From contig JBCCTU010000001.1 of assembly GCA_039198065.1 (NCBI GenBank), positions 1 through 64,000 of the forward strand: DNA of 64,000 bases, read 5' to 3'. Under the pieces are notes generated by a model. That model was given only the letters and a program-made list of their open reading frames with translations. It was not told where the DNA came from and searched no databases. The DNA is from CALHVX01 sp039198065. Lineage in GTDB: Bacteria > Pseudomonadota > Gammaproteobacteria > Pseudomonadales > Azotimanducaceae. The position numbers and the translations under genes were made by a program. This document shows positions 14,300-24,053 of the stretch, piece by piece. Position 1 is the stretch's first letter, and each line of letters begins with the position of its first letter.

Positions 14300-14797
14300 T
14301 TGACGTTGGAGTCTCTCGTGAACATCACCGAACGCGTTGAAGCGCTGAAGCTTAGGATTCCCGAACCGCCAGCAGCGATCGGAAATTTTGCCGCCGGCGT
14401 TCTGAACAACGGGGTGCTGTACCTGTCGGGGACCTACGGAACGGTTAAAAATGAGCAGGGCATCGACCGAATCCCGACCCCGGGCAAGCTTGGCGACGCG
14501 CTATCGATTGCCGACGGCTATGCGTCCGCGCGCCAGATGGCACTGAACCACCTGGCGCTAGCGAAAACGGTGCTCGGTGATCTGGACCGACTGATCCGGC
14601 CGATTCGCCTGGTCGGCTACGTGAACGCCGCCCCGGGGTTTCAGCAGGCGCCGGCCGTGCTCAATGGCGCATCCGATCTGCTGCTCGAGCTGTTCGGTCC
14701 AGAGCTAGGGCAGCACGCGCGGATGGCGCTGTACCAGCACGAGTTGGCGCGCGATGCGCCGATCGCCGGCGAGTTGATGTTCGCAGTCCACAGCTGA
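14300..14797 (+). CDS. RidA/YjgF family protein (165 aa)
   Basis: The start is uncertain: TTG 14300 overlaps nothing, and GTG 14318 (VNITERVEALKLRIPEPP) is also plausible. GVLYLSGTYG, the ALNHLALAKTVLGDLDRLIR block and RLVGYVNAAPGF mark the extended RidA/YjgF group. Members of this family hydrolyse reactive enamine/imine intermediates, but the long forms are less well characterised. It follows the isochorismatase-like gene by 3 bp. Confidence 0.8.
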   Translation: MTLESLVNITERVEALKLRIPEPPAAIGNFAAGVLNNGVLYLSGTYGTVKNEQGIDRIPTPGKLGDALSIADGYASARQMALNHLALAKTVLGDLDRLIRPIRLVGYVNAAPGFQQAPAVLNGASDLLLELFGPELGQHARMALYQHELARDAPIAGELMFAVHS

Positions 14798-14902
14798 GCA
14801 GTCGCACAAACGGCTGGTTGCGTCGTCCTCGCTTCCGCATTAGCTTCCTATCACAGAGAGTTCACGCAATGACCCTTGTCAGGAAAGAGCGCGGAGAGAC
14901 CC

Positions 14903-15757
14903 ATGGCAGAGCCCATAAGCCACCCAACACCTAAGCTGGAGCTTAATCATCTAACGCCCGGTATCGGCACCGAGATTCTCGGAATCGATCTGCGTGAGCC
15001 GCACTCACAGGAGACCATCGATTACCTGGCGGAATTGCTGGTCGAGCGAAAGGTTCTGTTCTTTCGCGATCAACCGCTGACGCGCGGTGAGCACGTGGCG
15101 TTCGCGGCGCGATTCGGCGAGCTTGAAGTTCACCCATTCACGCCGAACGACCCGGAGCATCCAGAAGTAATTCACCTGGTCAACGATCGCGATCGACCGC
15201 CAAGCATCAACGTGTGGCATTCCGATGTGACCTGGCGCAGCGAACCCTCCTTAGGTTCGATTCTGCGCGCTCGGCTGCTGCCCAGCGTCGGTGGCGACAC
15301 GCTGTTCGCGAATATGGAAGCCGCCTACGACGCACTGGACGATGGCCTTAAGGAACAGCTCGAAGGTCTTCAAGCAGTCCACGACAACGAGAATTTTCTG
15401 AGGGCCATGGCAAAACGCGGCGCCAGCGATGCGGAGGTCGCGGCGCGGCGCGCCCAGTTTCCGCCCGTCACGCACCCGGTGGTACGCACGCACCCTGTCA
15501 GTGGACGGAAGTCGTTGTACGTAAACCGCGCCTTTACCCGCGCGATCGTAGGCATGGAACCCGCCGAGTCCGATGCGCTGCTGCAGAAGCTTTTTCTGCA
15601 GGCCTGGATTCCGGATTTTCAGTGCCGCTTTCGCTGGGAGGTTGACAGCCTGGCGTTCTGGGACAACCGTGCGGCTCAGCATTACGCGGCCGCCGACTAC
15701 TACCCTGAACGCCGCGAGATGGAGCGGGTTACGATCATCGGGGATAAACCCTTCTAG
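14903..15757 (+). CDS. TauD/TfdA-family dioxygenase (284 aa)
   Basis: ATG 14903 preceded by GCGGAGAGACCC gives 284 residues. The iron ligands are visible: H106 and D108 in WHSDVTW, and H260 in DNRAAQHYAA, followed by Arg residues that bind 2-oxoglutarate. GDTLFANMEAAYDALD is typical of taurine/alpha-ketoglutarate dioxygenases. The substrate (taurine, another sulfonate or unrelated) cannot be inferred, because no transport genes lie nearby. Confidence 0.9.
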   Translation: MAEPISHPTPKLELNHLTPGIGTEILGIDLREPHSQETIDYLAELLVERKVLFFRDQPLTRGEHVAFAARFGELEVHPFTPNDPEHPEVIHLVNDRDRPPSINVWHSDVTWRSEPSLGSILRARLLPSVGGDTLFANMEAAYDALDDGLKEQLEGLQAVHDNENFLRAMAKRGASDAEVAARRAQFPPVTHPVVRTHPVSGRKSLYVNRAFTRAIVGMEPAESDALLQKLFLQAWIPDFQCRFRWEVDSLAFWDNRAAQHYAAADYYPERREMERVTIIGDKPF

Positions 15758-15815
15758 TCGCTAACTACCCTGTCGGGTGGAATACGTATTCGCAGGTTCA
15801 AACGCCGCAATCCAG

Positions 15816-16742
15816 CTAGCAGGGTATTGCGCGGGACAGCCGCCCGCCACGCAACCGATACTCCTGCGTGCCCCGATGATAGGTGCGGTCGGTCTCCAAC
15901 ACGGCGCTGTTCGCATAGATCGGTGCGGGTGGGAGCGTTTCGTAAACCGTTTCGAACTCGCGCCCCTGGGTGTGCCGGAACAGCTGGTCAAAGGACTCCA
16001 CCACAAAATACGTCTGCTGGAGATCAGAGATCTGGTAGTCCGTGCGCATGACACGCTCGAGCGCGAGGTGTATGCGATTCGGCGAACGCCCCTCCAGGCT
16101 GAACACCAGCTCCTGGGGTGAGGACAGAATTCCGGCCCCGTAGGCGCGCAGCTCCCCTTCCCGCAGCCCGATCAATCCGAACTCCACCGTAAACCAGTAC
16201 AGCGTGCTCAAGGCGGCGACGCGGTTGTACTGCAGCGCCTTCCACCCAGCCTTGCCGAACGCTTGCATGTATTCGGCGAAGACCGGATCAGCTAGAAGCG
16301 GTATGTGGCCGTAGCAGTCGTGGAACACGTCCGGCTCTTCGATGTAGTCGAACTGGGCGCGGGTTCGAATGAAGTTGCCCATGGGAAAACGTCGGTTCGC
16401 GAGATGGTAGAGAAAGATGTGATCCGGGATGAGCATGGGTACGGGCACGGCGCGCCAGCCGGAGCGCGCCTTGAGCCGTTCGTTCAATGCCCCGAGCTCG
16501 GGGATCGTGGCCGCCATGAGACCCAGCTGTTCCAGTCCACGCTGGTGCGCGTCGCAGGCACGACCAACCGCGACGCGGCTCTGACGGTCAAACAGATCGC
16601 GCCAGATCGCATGCTCATGGCTTGAATAGCTCTTCTGCTCGGGTTCGACCCAGTCCGCGCTGAGCCCCTCCGGCTTACTCAAGGGTGCGACGCAGGCGGT
16701 ATCAGGAATCGGGGGTGGTGTGCTGAAGTCGACGGTAGTCAT
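15816..16742 (-). CDS. phhA: Phenylalanine 4-monooxygenase (308 aa)
   Basis: This enzyme hydroxylates phenylalanine to tyrosine with tetrahydropterin and O2. The iron ligands are H141 and H146 (DVFHDCYGHIPLL) and E187 (YWFTVEFGL), all present. The overall length and motifs such as HIFLYHLANRRFPM match bacterial members. It is followed on the same strand by an APC-type permease, which could supply amino acids. No transcription regulator of the PhhR type is adjacent. Confidence 0.95.
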   Translation of the reverse strand: MTTVDFSTPPPIPDTACVAPLSKPEGLSADWVEPEQKSYSSHEHAIWRDLFDRQSRVAVGRACDAHQRGLEQLGLMAATIPELGALNERLKARSGWRAVPVPMLIPDHIFLYHLANRRFPMGNFIRTRAQFDYIEEPDVFHDCYGHIPLLADPVFAEYMQAFGKAGWKALQYNRVAALSTLYWFTVEFGLIGLREGELRAYGAGILSSPQELVFSLEGRSPNRIHLALERVMRTDYQISDLQQTYFVVESFDQLFRHTQGREFETVYETLPPAPIYANSAVLETDRTYHRGTQEYRLRGGRLSRAIPC

Positions 16743-16788
16743 GATCGGTGGCGTTTAGGAAGTCTCCCGAGCGGGCAAAAGCGGCCTG

Positions 16789-18153
16789 TCAGTTCGATCG
16801 CCGTAACCAAAAAACGTAGCCGATGATCGCCCAGACAATGATGATCAGCCACTCCGCCGGCCAGCTTAATGCGGCCGGACTACCCGGGAGATAAAGCAGA
16901 GCAAGGGCCAGTGCCAGGAACAATGCAGCACCCCCAACGATCGAGCCAATCGGCGCTACGTAGGGACGTTCCAGGGTCGGCTCCCGGCGCCGCAGCGCAA
17001 GAAACGCAAGGGCAACTGTGGCGTAGGCAATGACGATGCCTAAGCCGCCGGCGTTAACCAGCCACACCAACGCGGGCCGGCCGAACAGCGGTGCGAGCAC
17101 GGACAACGCACCGATTAGCATGACCGCTCGGTACGGTGTGCGGAAGCGCGGGTGAAGTTCCGCAAAGGCGGCGGGCAGCTGGCCCGCGGCCGCCATGGCA
17201 TAAAGAGCCCGGCTACCTCCGACTACGAAGGCATTCCAGCTCGTAAGAATGCCGCCAAGCCCGGCGAGCACTAAGGCAGTCGAGCCAGCGGACCCCCATA
17301 CCGCACCCATTGCGTCAGCGGTCACCAACCCTGCGTCATTCCGTGCGTCTACGGGCAGCGCCAGGGCAACACCCAGGATAATCGCCGCGTACCAGGCGGC
17401 GGCCAACAGGACAGAAACGATGATGAGCTGTCCCATAGCCCGCTGCGGCACGGCAATTTCTTCCGCTGCCTGCGGGATCACATCAAAGCCAACGAACAGG
17501 AACGGCACCATGACGAGCACGGTGACGAAGCCCGTAGTGCCACCAACGCTGAGCGGGCTCAGATCACCACCGGCAGGTAGCACCGCAACGCCGGTCAGGA
17601 ACAGCAGACCGACGAGGAGTACGGCACCCACAACGACCGACTGGACCACGGCTGCCGGGCGAACACCGATAACGTTCAGGACCGTGATCAACCCGGCGGC
17701 ACCTGCGCCCACAAGCAGCCAGGGGAGCGTCACGGTCCAGCCAGCCACGGTCCACAGCGCCCCTTCATTCAGCGCAGGCAAGAAGGTAGCGACGACCGTG
17801 GGTAACGCAACGGCTTCAAAAGCGCAAACGGATACGTAGCCGAGCGTGATTGCCCAGGTGCAAAAGAACGCCCACCCCGGCCCCAGCGCGCGCGTCGCGT
17901 ACACGTGTTCGCCACCCGCGAACGGCAGCGCGGCCGCGAGTTCCGCGTAAGTCAACCCGATGAGCGCCATAATGAGTCCGCCCACAACGAAGGCGCCGAC
18001 CGCGCCCAGCACGCCCGCGCTCGCTATCCAATCTCCGGCAAGCACCACCCAGCTCCAGCCGATCATGGCGCCGAACGCGAGCGCGATAACGTCGCGACGG
18101 CCGAGCAGCCGCAGAAACGTTGCTTCAGTCACCGGTGAAGACGGAACACGCAA
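16789..18153 (-). CDS. APC family amino-acid permease (454 aa)
   Basis: M 18153. About 12 membrane segments. The N-terminal block RRDVIALAFGAMIGWSWVVL, the following FVVGGLIMALIGLTYAELAA and the GGEHVYATRALGPGW motif are typical of the APC superfamily. It lies upstream of phhA on the same strand, so import of an aromatic or other amino acid is possible. The substrate is not determined by sequence. Confidence 0.88.
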   Translation of the reverse strand: MRVPSSPVTEATFLRLLGRRDVIALAFGAMIGWSWVVLAGDWIASAGVLGAVGAFVVGGLIMALIGLTYAELAAALPFAGGEHVYATRALGPGWAFFCTWAITLGYVSVCAFEAVALPTVVATFLPALNEGALWTVAGWTVTLPWLLVGAGAAGLITVLNVIGVRPAAVVQSVVVGAVLLVGLLFLTGVAVLPAGGDLSPLSVGGTTGFVTVLVMVPFLFVGFDVIPQAAEEIAVPQRAMGQLIIVSVLLAAAWYAAIILGVALALPVDARNDAGLVTADAMGAVWGSAGSTALVLAGLGGILTSWNAFVVGGSRALYAMAAAGQLPAAFAELHPRFRTPYRAVMLIGALSVLAPLFGRPALVWLVNAGGLGIVIAYATVALAFLALRRREPTLERPYVAPIGSIVGGAALFLALALALLYLPGSPAALSWPAEWLIIIVWAIIGYVFWLRRSN

Positions 18154-18164
18154 AACCGAACACG

Positions 18165-19154
18165 CTACTGCTGCCGCGCAACGATTTCTACGCGGCGGTT
18201 GAGCGCCCGGCCATCCTCAGAGGCGTTGCTTGCGTTCGGCGCAACCGGCCCAACGCCGATCGGTGTGAGACGCGCCACATCGATACCCAACGCGATGAGG
18301 CGCTCGACAACAATCTTTGCGCGCCGAAGTGACAGATCCTGGTTGTAGGTCAACGTGCCTACATCGTCTGTGTGTCCGACGACATAGAGCTTGAGTGCCG
18401 GCGTCTCTTTAAGCAGCGTCGCGATTTCTTCGACGGTCGCCGCGGACTCGTCCTTTAGCGTCGCCTTGTCGTGATCAAACTGGATGCCATACAGCGCAAC
18501 GGCACCAGTCGTGTTGAGTTGCTGGGTCATCTCCGCAGCATCGACAAACTCGAGCGTCGACTCGAACGCCTTCGTTTCTACGACATCGAGCACCGTAACA
18601 GTCCGATTGCGGATCGAGGCGTTGGCGTTCGTACCTGCCAACACCGCCGCAAACACACCCACGTGGTAGGTTTTGGCACCCGCGGTCACCGTCACATAGC
18701 GGTAGGTTGCCTGATCAAAGTTGTGCGCAAATCCCAGCAGATACAGCGCCTGCGGGTAGTTGGGCAACTCGAGCAAGTTATCTTTTGTCCAGAGCGTTGT
18801 AGCGAAGACATGCTTCACGCAGCGGGTCTTGCACTGATAGATCTCTTCGACAGATCCAAGCCCAGCAAGCGCCTCGGCATAGTTTTTCTGGATCATCAGT
18901 GGTGACGAGTTCTGCGCTGCCAGATACGCCACACGAATGTGCGCACCCTCTACGGCCGTTGCGAGCGGCCGACTCCTGTCATCAGCCACGACGAATGGGC
19001 CAGCGTCGTAGGGCACGCTGCGATAGCCAATGATCTCCGATCCAGCAACCCGAGGTAGTCCGATGGGGTCCGCAGCACCGGGGATGTCTGCAGCAACTGC
19101 AAGCGGCGCCAGAAGCCACAGCCAAAGAGCCAGCCTGAACATGGGCGAATTCAT
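18165..19154 (-). CDS. OmpA-like cell-envelope protein with DUF4892 N-domain
   Basis: I take M 19154 (GGAGCAGGATTG before it) rather than the upstream M 19235. The signal peptide ends PLAVAAD. The N-domain has the DUF4892 pattern (GYRSVPYDAGPFVV, KNYAEALAGLGSVEE). The C-terminal OmpA domain has YGIQFDHDKATLKDES, YVVGHTDDVGTLTYN and LSLRRAKIVVE, the peptidoglycan-binding residues. It should anchor in the outer membrane or periplasm by peptidoglycan contact. Confidence 0.85.
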   Translation of the reverse strand: MNSPMFRLALWLWLLAPLAVAADIPGAADPIGLPRVAGSEIIGYRSVPYDAGPFVVADDRSRPLATAVEGAHIRVAYLAAQNSSPLMIQKNYAEALAGLGSVEEIYQCKTRCVKHVFATTLWTKDNLLELPNYPQALYLLGFAHNFDQATYRYVTVTAGAKTYHVGVFAAVLAGTNANASIRNRTVTVLDVVETKAFESTLEFVDAAEMTQQLNTTGAVALYGIQFDHDKATLKDESAATVEEIATLLKETPALKLYVVGHTDDVGTLTYNQDLSLRRAKIVVERLIALGIDVARLTPIGVGPVAPNASNASEDGRALNRRVEIVARQQ

Positions 19155-19319
19155 CAATCCTGCTCCCAAATAGGTTCCACCAGCGGACCATCCTAAATCA
19201 GGTGACACCGGGGGTGGGGGGGGGACACCGAACAAACGACTGACGGCTAAGGCCAGATCAACGGGGTTTTATGCCAGTATCCGCCTTGAGACCCTGGGAC
19301 AACTGAAGAGAGCACTTTT

Positions 19320-19892
19320 ATGACGGAAAAGGCCATCAGCCGCTATCCGGTAGCCGAAGTCGACGCGCTGCCAGACGACCTCCGAGCGCGCGTGCTTGCC
19401 ATCCAGGAAAAGACGGGCTTCATACCCAACGTTTTTCTGGCGCTTGCGCATCGACCGGACGAATGTCGCGCGTTCTTTGCGTATCACGATGCGCTGATGC
19501 TCCGTGAGGGCAACCTGACCAAGGCTGATCGGGAGATGATCGTTGTTGCCACATCCAGCGACAACAATTGCCAGTATTGCGTGGTGGCCCACGGCGCCAT
19601 CCTAAGAATCTACGCCAAAGACCCACTGATCGCAGACCAGGTCGCCGTCAACTACCGAAAGGCGGACATCACCGCGCGACAAAGGGCAATGCTTGATTTC
19701 GCAATGAAAGTCTCGAGAGACTCAAAATCCATCGACGACGCGGACTTCGAGGCGCTGCGCGCGCACGGATTCGATGATGAAGACATCTGGGACATCGCGG
19801 GTATTACAGCGTTCTTTGGGTTGTCTAACCGCATGGCCAACGTCACCGCCATGCGACCGAACGACGAATTCTTCGCTATGGCTCGAGGTTGA
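19320..19892 (+). CDS. AhpD-like carboxymuconolactone decarboxylase family protein
   Basis: ATG 19320, 190 residues. NNCQYCVVAHGAIL contains the CxxC and nearby His of AhpD-type peroxidase-related enzymes. The N-terminal VDALPDDLRARVLAIQEKTG and FIPNVFLALAHRPDECRAFF match the uncharacterised peroxidase-related group. The redox partner is unknown. Upstream at 19210-19220 is a G-rich tract (GGGGGTGGGGGGGG) in the spacer with the DUF4892-OmpA gene. Confidence 0.85.
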   Translation: MTEKAISRYPVAEVDALPDDLRARVLAIQEKTGFIPNVFLALAHRPDECRAFFAYHDALMLREGNLTKADREMIVVATSSDNNCQYCVVAHGAILRIYAKDPLIADQVAVNYRKADITARQRAMLDFAMKVSRDSKSIDDADFEALRAHGFDDEDIWDIAGITAFFGLSNRMANVTAMRPNDEFFAMARG

Positions 19893-19895
19893 GGT

Positions 19896-20375
19896 TTACC
19901 TGCGCAGCCACCTAACGGACCAGACCAGCCAACCCAGCACGGTAAGCGCAAGCCCTGTAAATGCCAGCGCAAATTTGAGGGGCGTCAGCACAGCTTTCCC
20001 ATCAACGAAGTCGTAGGTATTCGTGAGCGCCAGAATCTGAACCACGCCTTCAACTAGGTCGACCGGGACCACGACGAGCAGGACGGGCGCCAGGAATCGC
20101 CCCAGCCGACCAAAGAACGCCAACACGGAGCCGACGAACAGCGAGCCGTAAGCGAGCGGATAGGCGACGTCTACGGTCGCCGTAGTCCACACGTGGGCGC
20201 GGCGCTGCTCCGGAGTCATGTCTTCGATGACCGCGCGGACCTGAGTTGGATCAGAGAGGGCGTCTACCAGGGATATGTCGTAGTGCGCTTCGAGCTGGGG
20301 AAACGTTAGGGCTAGAAGTACGGTGGCGACGAACGCAATCCACAGGGATCGCCGCTGAGCAAGAACATCCAGCAT
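19896..20375 (-). CDS. Membrane protein (159 aa)
   Basis: About four membrane segments: residues 10-28, 72-88, 92-110 and 133-155. A hydrophilic loop (residues 30-66) follows the first. The ending IRR-type motif is WSVRWLRR. Family not recognised. It is convergent with the AhpD-like gene and divergent from the oligopeptidase gene. Confidence 0.65.
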   Translation of the reverse strand: MLDVLAQRRSLWIAFVATVLLALTFPQLEAHYDISLVDALSDPTQVRAVIEDMTPEQRRAHVWTTATVDVAYPLAYGSLFVGSVLAFFGRLGRFLAPVLLVVVPVDLVEGVVQILALTNTYDFVDGKAVLTPLKFALAFTGLALTVLGWLVWSVRWLRR

Positions 20376-20537
20376 GAGAATCGGGCGCCTCGCGTGTTGG
20401 ACGATGTATCAGCGTCGCATGACAGCCACGCGGTTTCAAAACGGCGGGCTGAGACTGGATTGACGGCGACTGGGCTAGCGTCCCAAGAACTTGTCCTCCA
20501 AATACCAACGGTCCAATCCGTCGCAGGTGTATGAATC

Positions 20538-22733
20538 ATGCTGCCGAAGTCATCCCCGACCCTTATCGCCGTCGCGTTGCTGAGCCTGGCTGCTACGGGT
20601 TGTTCAAAGGAAAACGCTGTGCCTGAGCCTGAGGTTTCGGAGCAATCGACTGTCCCGTCGATCGCCTATCCGGTTACGGTCATGGAACCGGTCACAGAAA
20701 CGTTCGAGTCCGCGACCGATGGCCAGGTGACGGTCACGGACGCCTATCGCTGGCTCGAAGACGACGTGAGAGAAAGCGAGGCCGTCGCTGGATGGGTGGC
20801 GGCGCAGAATCAGGTCACGCGCAAGTACCTGGATGCCCTGCCCGGTCGCAGCCGCATTGCCGCTCGGTTGGAGGAGCTGTTCGACTACGCCCGCTACTCG
20901 CTCCCGGTAAAGCGTGGCGACCACTACTTCTACTCCGTCAACGACGGCCTGCAGGATCAGGCGGTGTATCAGGTGCTCACCGACCTGGCCTCTGAACCAC
21001 GGGATCTGTTGGATCCCAACGGCTGGTCGGACGACGGCACCGTTGCCTTCGCGACAACCCAGCCCAGCCCAGACGGATCTAAGGTTGCGTACCTGGTGCA
21101 GGACGGCGGCTCCGATTGGCGCACGGCCAGGGTGGTTGACGTAGCAACGGGAGAAACGCTCAGCGACCAGATCGATTGGATCAAGTTCTCTGGTTTGTCC
21201 TGGGCGAAAGACAACTCAGGCTTCTACTACTCCCGCTATCCGCAACCGCCAGCGGATGAGGTGTTCTCCGCACCAAACCTCAATCAAGCAGTCTATTTTC
21301 ATCGCTTGGAAACGGGCCAGAGCGAGGATCGGCTGATCGCGTCGGATCCTGAACAACCGGACGTCGGCTGGGATGCCGAGGTCGCCGATGACGGCGACTA
21401 TCTCGTACTCAACAGTTGGCGCGGCACGGATGGCGGTGGTGTTCAGATACTCGACCTGCGACAGGCGGACGCCCAGCCGATCCAAGTGTTCGAAGGGTTT
21501 GACTACAACCACAGCTACGTCGGCAACCGGGGCAGCACTTTCTGGTTCCTGACGGATCTCGATGCACCGAACAAACGTGTTGTCGCCGTCGACCTTGAGG
21601 ATCCGACAACACGACGCGATCTCATAGCAGAGGGCGATCAACCCATCGAAGCCGTATCCTTCGTCGGTAACCAGCTGCTGGTCACGCGCCTGGTAGATGT
21701 CGCAACCCAGGTTACACGCTACGACACTGAAGACTTCAAGGTGCTCGGCACCGTGGACCTACCCGGCCTTGGAACGGCTGGGGGATTTCGGGGCAGCCCG
21801 GACGACCCGGAAACGTTCTACGCATTCACCAGCTTCAACCGTCCCACCACGCAGTACCGGCTGAACGTGGCTGACGGCACGTCCGAAGTGTTCCGCGCAC
21901 CGGCGCTGAAGTTCAATCCCGACGACTACCGGGTCGAGCAGGTTTTCTTCTCGAGTACCGACGATGTTCGGGTACCTATGTTCATCGTCCATCACAAAGA
22001 CTTGAAGCCTGACAACGGACCACACCCGACCCTGCTCTATGGCTATGGAGGCTTCGGCGCATCGCTGACCCCCTACTTCTCCAGCTCACGCCTTGCGTGG
22101 ATGGAGCTTGGGGGCGTGTTCGTACTCGCTAACCTCCGCGGCGGCTCAGAATACGGACGCGCCTGGCACGACGGCGGCCGCTTGAAGAACAAGCAGAACG
22201 TGTTCGATGACTTCATCAACGCGGCCGAGACCCTCATCGCCTCGGGCTGGGCAAGCCCGGAGACCCTGGCTATGCAGGGCGGATCAAACGGCGGATTGCT
22301 CGTGGGTGCCGTTGCCAACCAGCGGCCCGATCTGTTCGCGGCTGCACTGCCCGCCGTCGGCGTCATGGACATGACGCGCTTCCATCGGTTCACCGCGGGT
22401 CGATTCTGGGTCGACGACTACGGCAGCCCCGACGATCCCGAGATGTTCGATGTGATTCGCGCCTACTCGCCGTATCACAACGTACCCGCGGGCCAGGACT
22501 ACCCGGCTACGCTGATTACGACCGCAGATACCGACGACCGCGTGGTGCCCGGGCACTCGTTCAAGTTCGCCGCTCAACTGCAGGCCACGGCAACGGGTAG
22601 CAAGCCGACGCTCATTCGAGTTGAAACGCGGGCAGGCCATGGGGCCGGCACGCCCATCTCAAAGATCGTTGAAGAAACTGCCGATGAATGGGCGTTTCTT
22701 GCGAAGCATACGGGGTTATCGCTCGACGATTGA
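20538..22733 (+). CDS. Prolyl oligopeptidase family protein, lipoprotein (731 aa)
   Basis: The signal peptide ends in LAATGC, a lipobox, so this peptidase is probably anchored in the envelope. It has a propeller N-domain followed by an S9A catalytic domain. The triad is visible: Ser583 in GGSNGGLLVG, Asp about 666 in DTDDRVVPGHS, and His701 in RAGHGAG. It cleaves peptides after Pro. ATG 20538 is the first in-frame start. Confidence 0.93.
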   Translation: MLPKSSPTLIAVALLSLAATGCSKENAVPEPEVSEQSTVPSIAYPVTVMEPVTETFESATDGQVTVTDAYRWLEDDVRESEAVAGWVAAQNQVTRKYLDALPGRSRIAARLEELFDYARYSLPVKRGDHYFYSVNDGLQDQAVYQVLTDLASEPRDLLDPNGWSDDGTVAFATTQPSPDGSKVAYLVQDGGSDWRTARVVDVATGETLSDQIDWIKFSGLSWAKDNSGFYYSRYPQPPADEVFSAPNLNQAVYFHRLETGQSEDRLIASDPEQPDVGWDAEVADDGDYLVLNSWRGTDGGGVQILDLRQADAQPIQVFEGFDYNHSYVGNRGSTFWFLTDLDAPNKRVVAVDLEDPTTRRDLIAEGDQPIEAVSFVGNQLLVTRLVDVATQVTRYDTEDFKVLGTVDLPGLGTAGGFRGSPDDPETFYAFTSFNRPTTQYRLNVADGTSEVFRAPALKFNPDDYRVEQVFFSSTDDVRVPMFIVHHKDLKPDNGPHPTLLYGYGGFGASLTPYFSSSRLAWMELGGVFVLANLRGGSEYGRAWHDGGRLKNKQNVFDDFINAAETLIASGWASPETLAMQGGSNGGLLVGAVANQRPDLFAAALPAVGVMDMTRFHRFTAGRFWVDDYGSPDDPEMFDVIRAYSPYHNVPAGQDYPATLITTADTDDRVVPGHSFKFAAQLQATATGSKPTLIRVETRAGHGAGTPISKIVEETADEWAFLAKHTGLSLDD

Positions 22734-22781
22734 AAATCCCTCAGCACTCAGCAAGGATGCGGATTTAGGGGAAGATCAACG

Positions 22782-23447
22782 ATGAGCGATGCGCTGCTTG
22801 AGTGCCTGGAGCTTGAAGCCGGGCCCGGTGAGACGCCGGTGGGCACAGTAATCTGGATGCACGGCCTGGGAGCCGACGCGACGGATTTCGTGCCCATCAT
22901 CGATATGCTGGAGCTCACTGCGCGGCTGCGCTTCGTTTTCCCCAACGCTCCTGTTCGCCCGGTAACGATCAACGGCGGCATGGCCATGCGCGCCTGGTAT
23001 GACATCGATCCCTCGCAGCCGCTCAGCGGCGATGGCGACATTCGGGAATCTGCAACGCAGATCGCAGCGTTGGTTGCCCGGGAAGACACCCGCGGCATCG
23101 CAGCAGACGCGGTGGTCCTTGCCGGATTTTCCCAGGGCGGTGTAATCGCTCTCCATCTTGGCTTACGCCACACGGCGACGCTGCGCGGAATACTCGCCTT
23201 GTCCACTTATCTACACGACCCCGAAGGATTGAGCGGTGAGCTGAGCCTCGACAACGCGGAAACACCGATCTTCCTGGCCCACGGTGTTCAGGACCCGATG
23301 ATTCCTCTGACGCGCGCGGTCACCTCACGGGAAGCGCTCACGCAGCTGAACTACGCCGTGGACTGGCACGACTACCCCATGGGCCACGAGGTGTGCCATC
23401 CAGAGATTCAGGACATCTCGGCCTGGCTGAACGCACGCTACGCGTAA
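22782..23447 (+). CDS. Carboxylesterase/phospholipase family protein (221 aa)
   Basis: ATG 22782. WMHGLGADATDF, then GFSQGGVIAL (nucleophile Ser), then the Asp in AHGVQDPMIPL and the His in PMGHEVCHPEI complete an alpha/beta-hydrolase triad. It resembles bacterial carboxylesterases (EstB/thioesterase-like, as in lysophospholipase types). Natural substrate unknown. Follows the peptidase by 48 bp, on the same strand. Confidence 0.92.
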   Translation: MSDALLECLELEAGPGETPVGTVIWMHGLGADATDFVPIIDMLELTARLRFVFPNAPVRPVTINGGMAMRAWYDIDPSQPLSGDGDIRESATQIAALVAREDTRGIAADAVVLAGFSQGGVIALHLGLRHTATLRGILALSTYLHDPEGLSGELSLDNAETPIFLAHGVQDPMIPLTRAVTSREALTQLNYAVDWHDYPMGHEVCHPEIQDISAWLNARYA

Positions 23448-23466
23448 GCCTGGCTGCTAGGCATTC

Positions 23467-23922
23467 ATGGCCAAGCTCGACCCGCACATCGCGCTTACGT
23501 CAGAAGAAATCGACCGCGTCATGACAACCGAGGCTACCTGTCGCATCGCGACGATCGGCCCAGGCACTGACATCAACCTTACCCCGATGACCTTCGGCTG
23601 GGCCGGTGGCAAGGTCTATATCTTCGGCCGTGGCCAGAAGATCGCCAACCTCCGGCGTAACCCAACGGCGACGGTGCTGGTTGACACCGGTGAGCGCTGG
23701 CAAGAGCTGACAGGCGTCATGCTGAGGGGAACGGCGACGGTACTGGAGACCGCGGAAACCGAGGCGGCGGATCCCGACCTCGCGGCCGCGAAAGCAAACA
23801 TTGGCACCAAACACGGGCTCGACGGACCGTATCCAGCGTCCGCATCAGGAAAGAGTCGCCGCTGGATCGTTTTCGAACCCCGACGCGTCGTATCCTGGGA
23901 CAACGCTAAGCTCAATGGTTGA
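23467..23922 (+). CDS. PPOX-type flavin/deazaflavin-binding protein (151 aa)
   Basis: ATG 23467. The split-barrel pattern CRIATIGPGTDINLTPMTFG, KVYIFGRGQKIANLRRNPTA and GRWIVFEPRRVVSWDNAKL matches the pyridoxamine 5'-phosphate oxidase-related superfamily, with some similarity to the F420-dependent subgroup. The cofactor (FMN, FAD or F420) is not decided by sequence. It follows the esterase gene by 19 bp. Confidence 0.75.
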   Translation: MAKLDPHIALTSEEIDRVMTTEATCRIATIGPGTDINLTPMTFGWAGGKVYIFGRGQKIANLRRNPTATVLVDTGERWQELTGVMLRGTATVLETAETEAADPDLAAAKANIGTKHGLDGPYPASASGKSRRWIVFEPRRVVSWDNAKLNG

Positions 23923-24053
23923 GCAGTGCCGAGCCAAACAGCGCGCCTCAACGTTCTACCGGAAAACGCTTATGGCTCAGGACTCTCTCGTCGAAGGCTG
24001 GCCCAGTTCTCGTGCGTGTCAACCATTGCCAAATTCTTCTACCACGAGCTGAG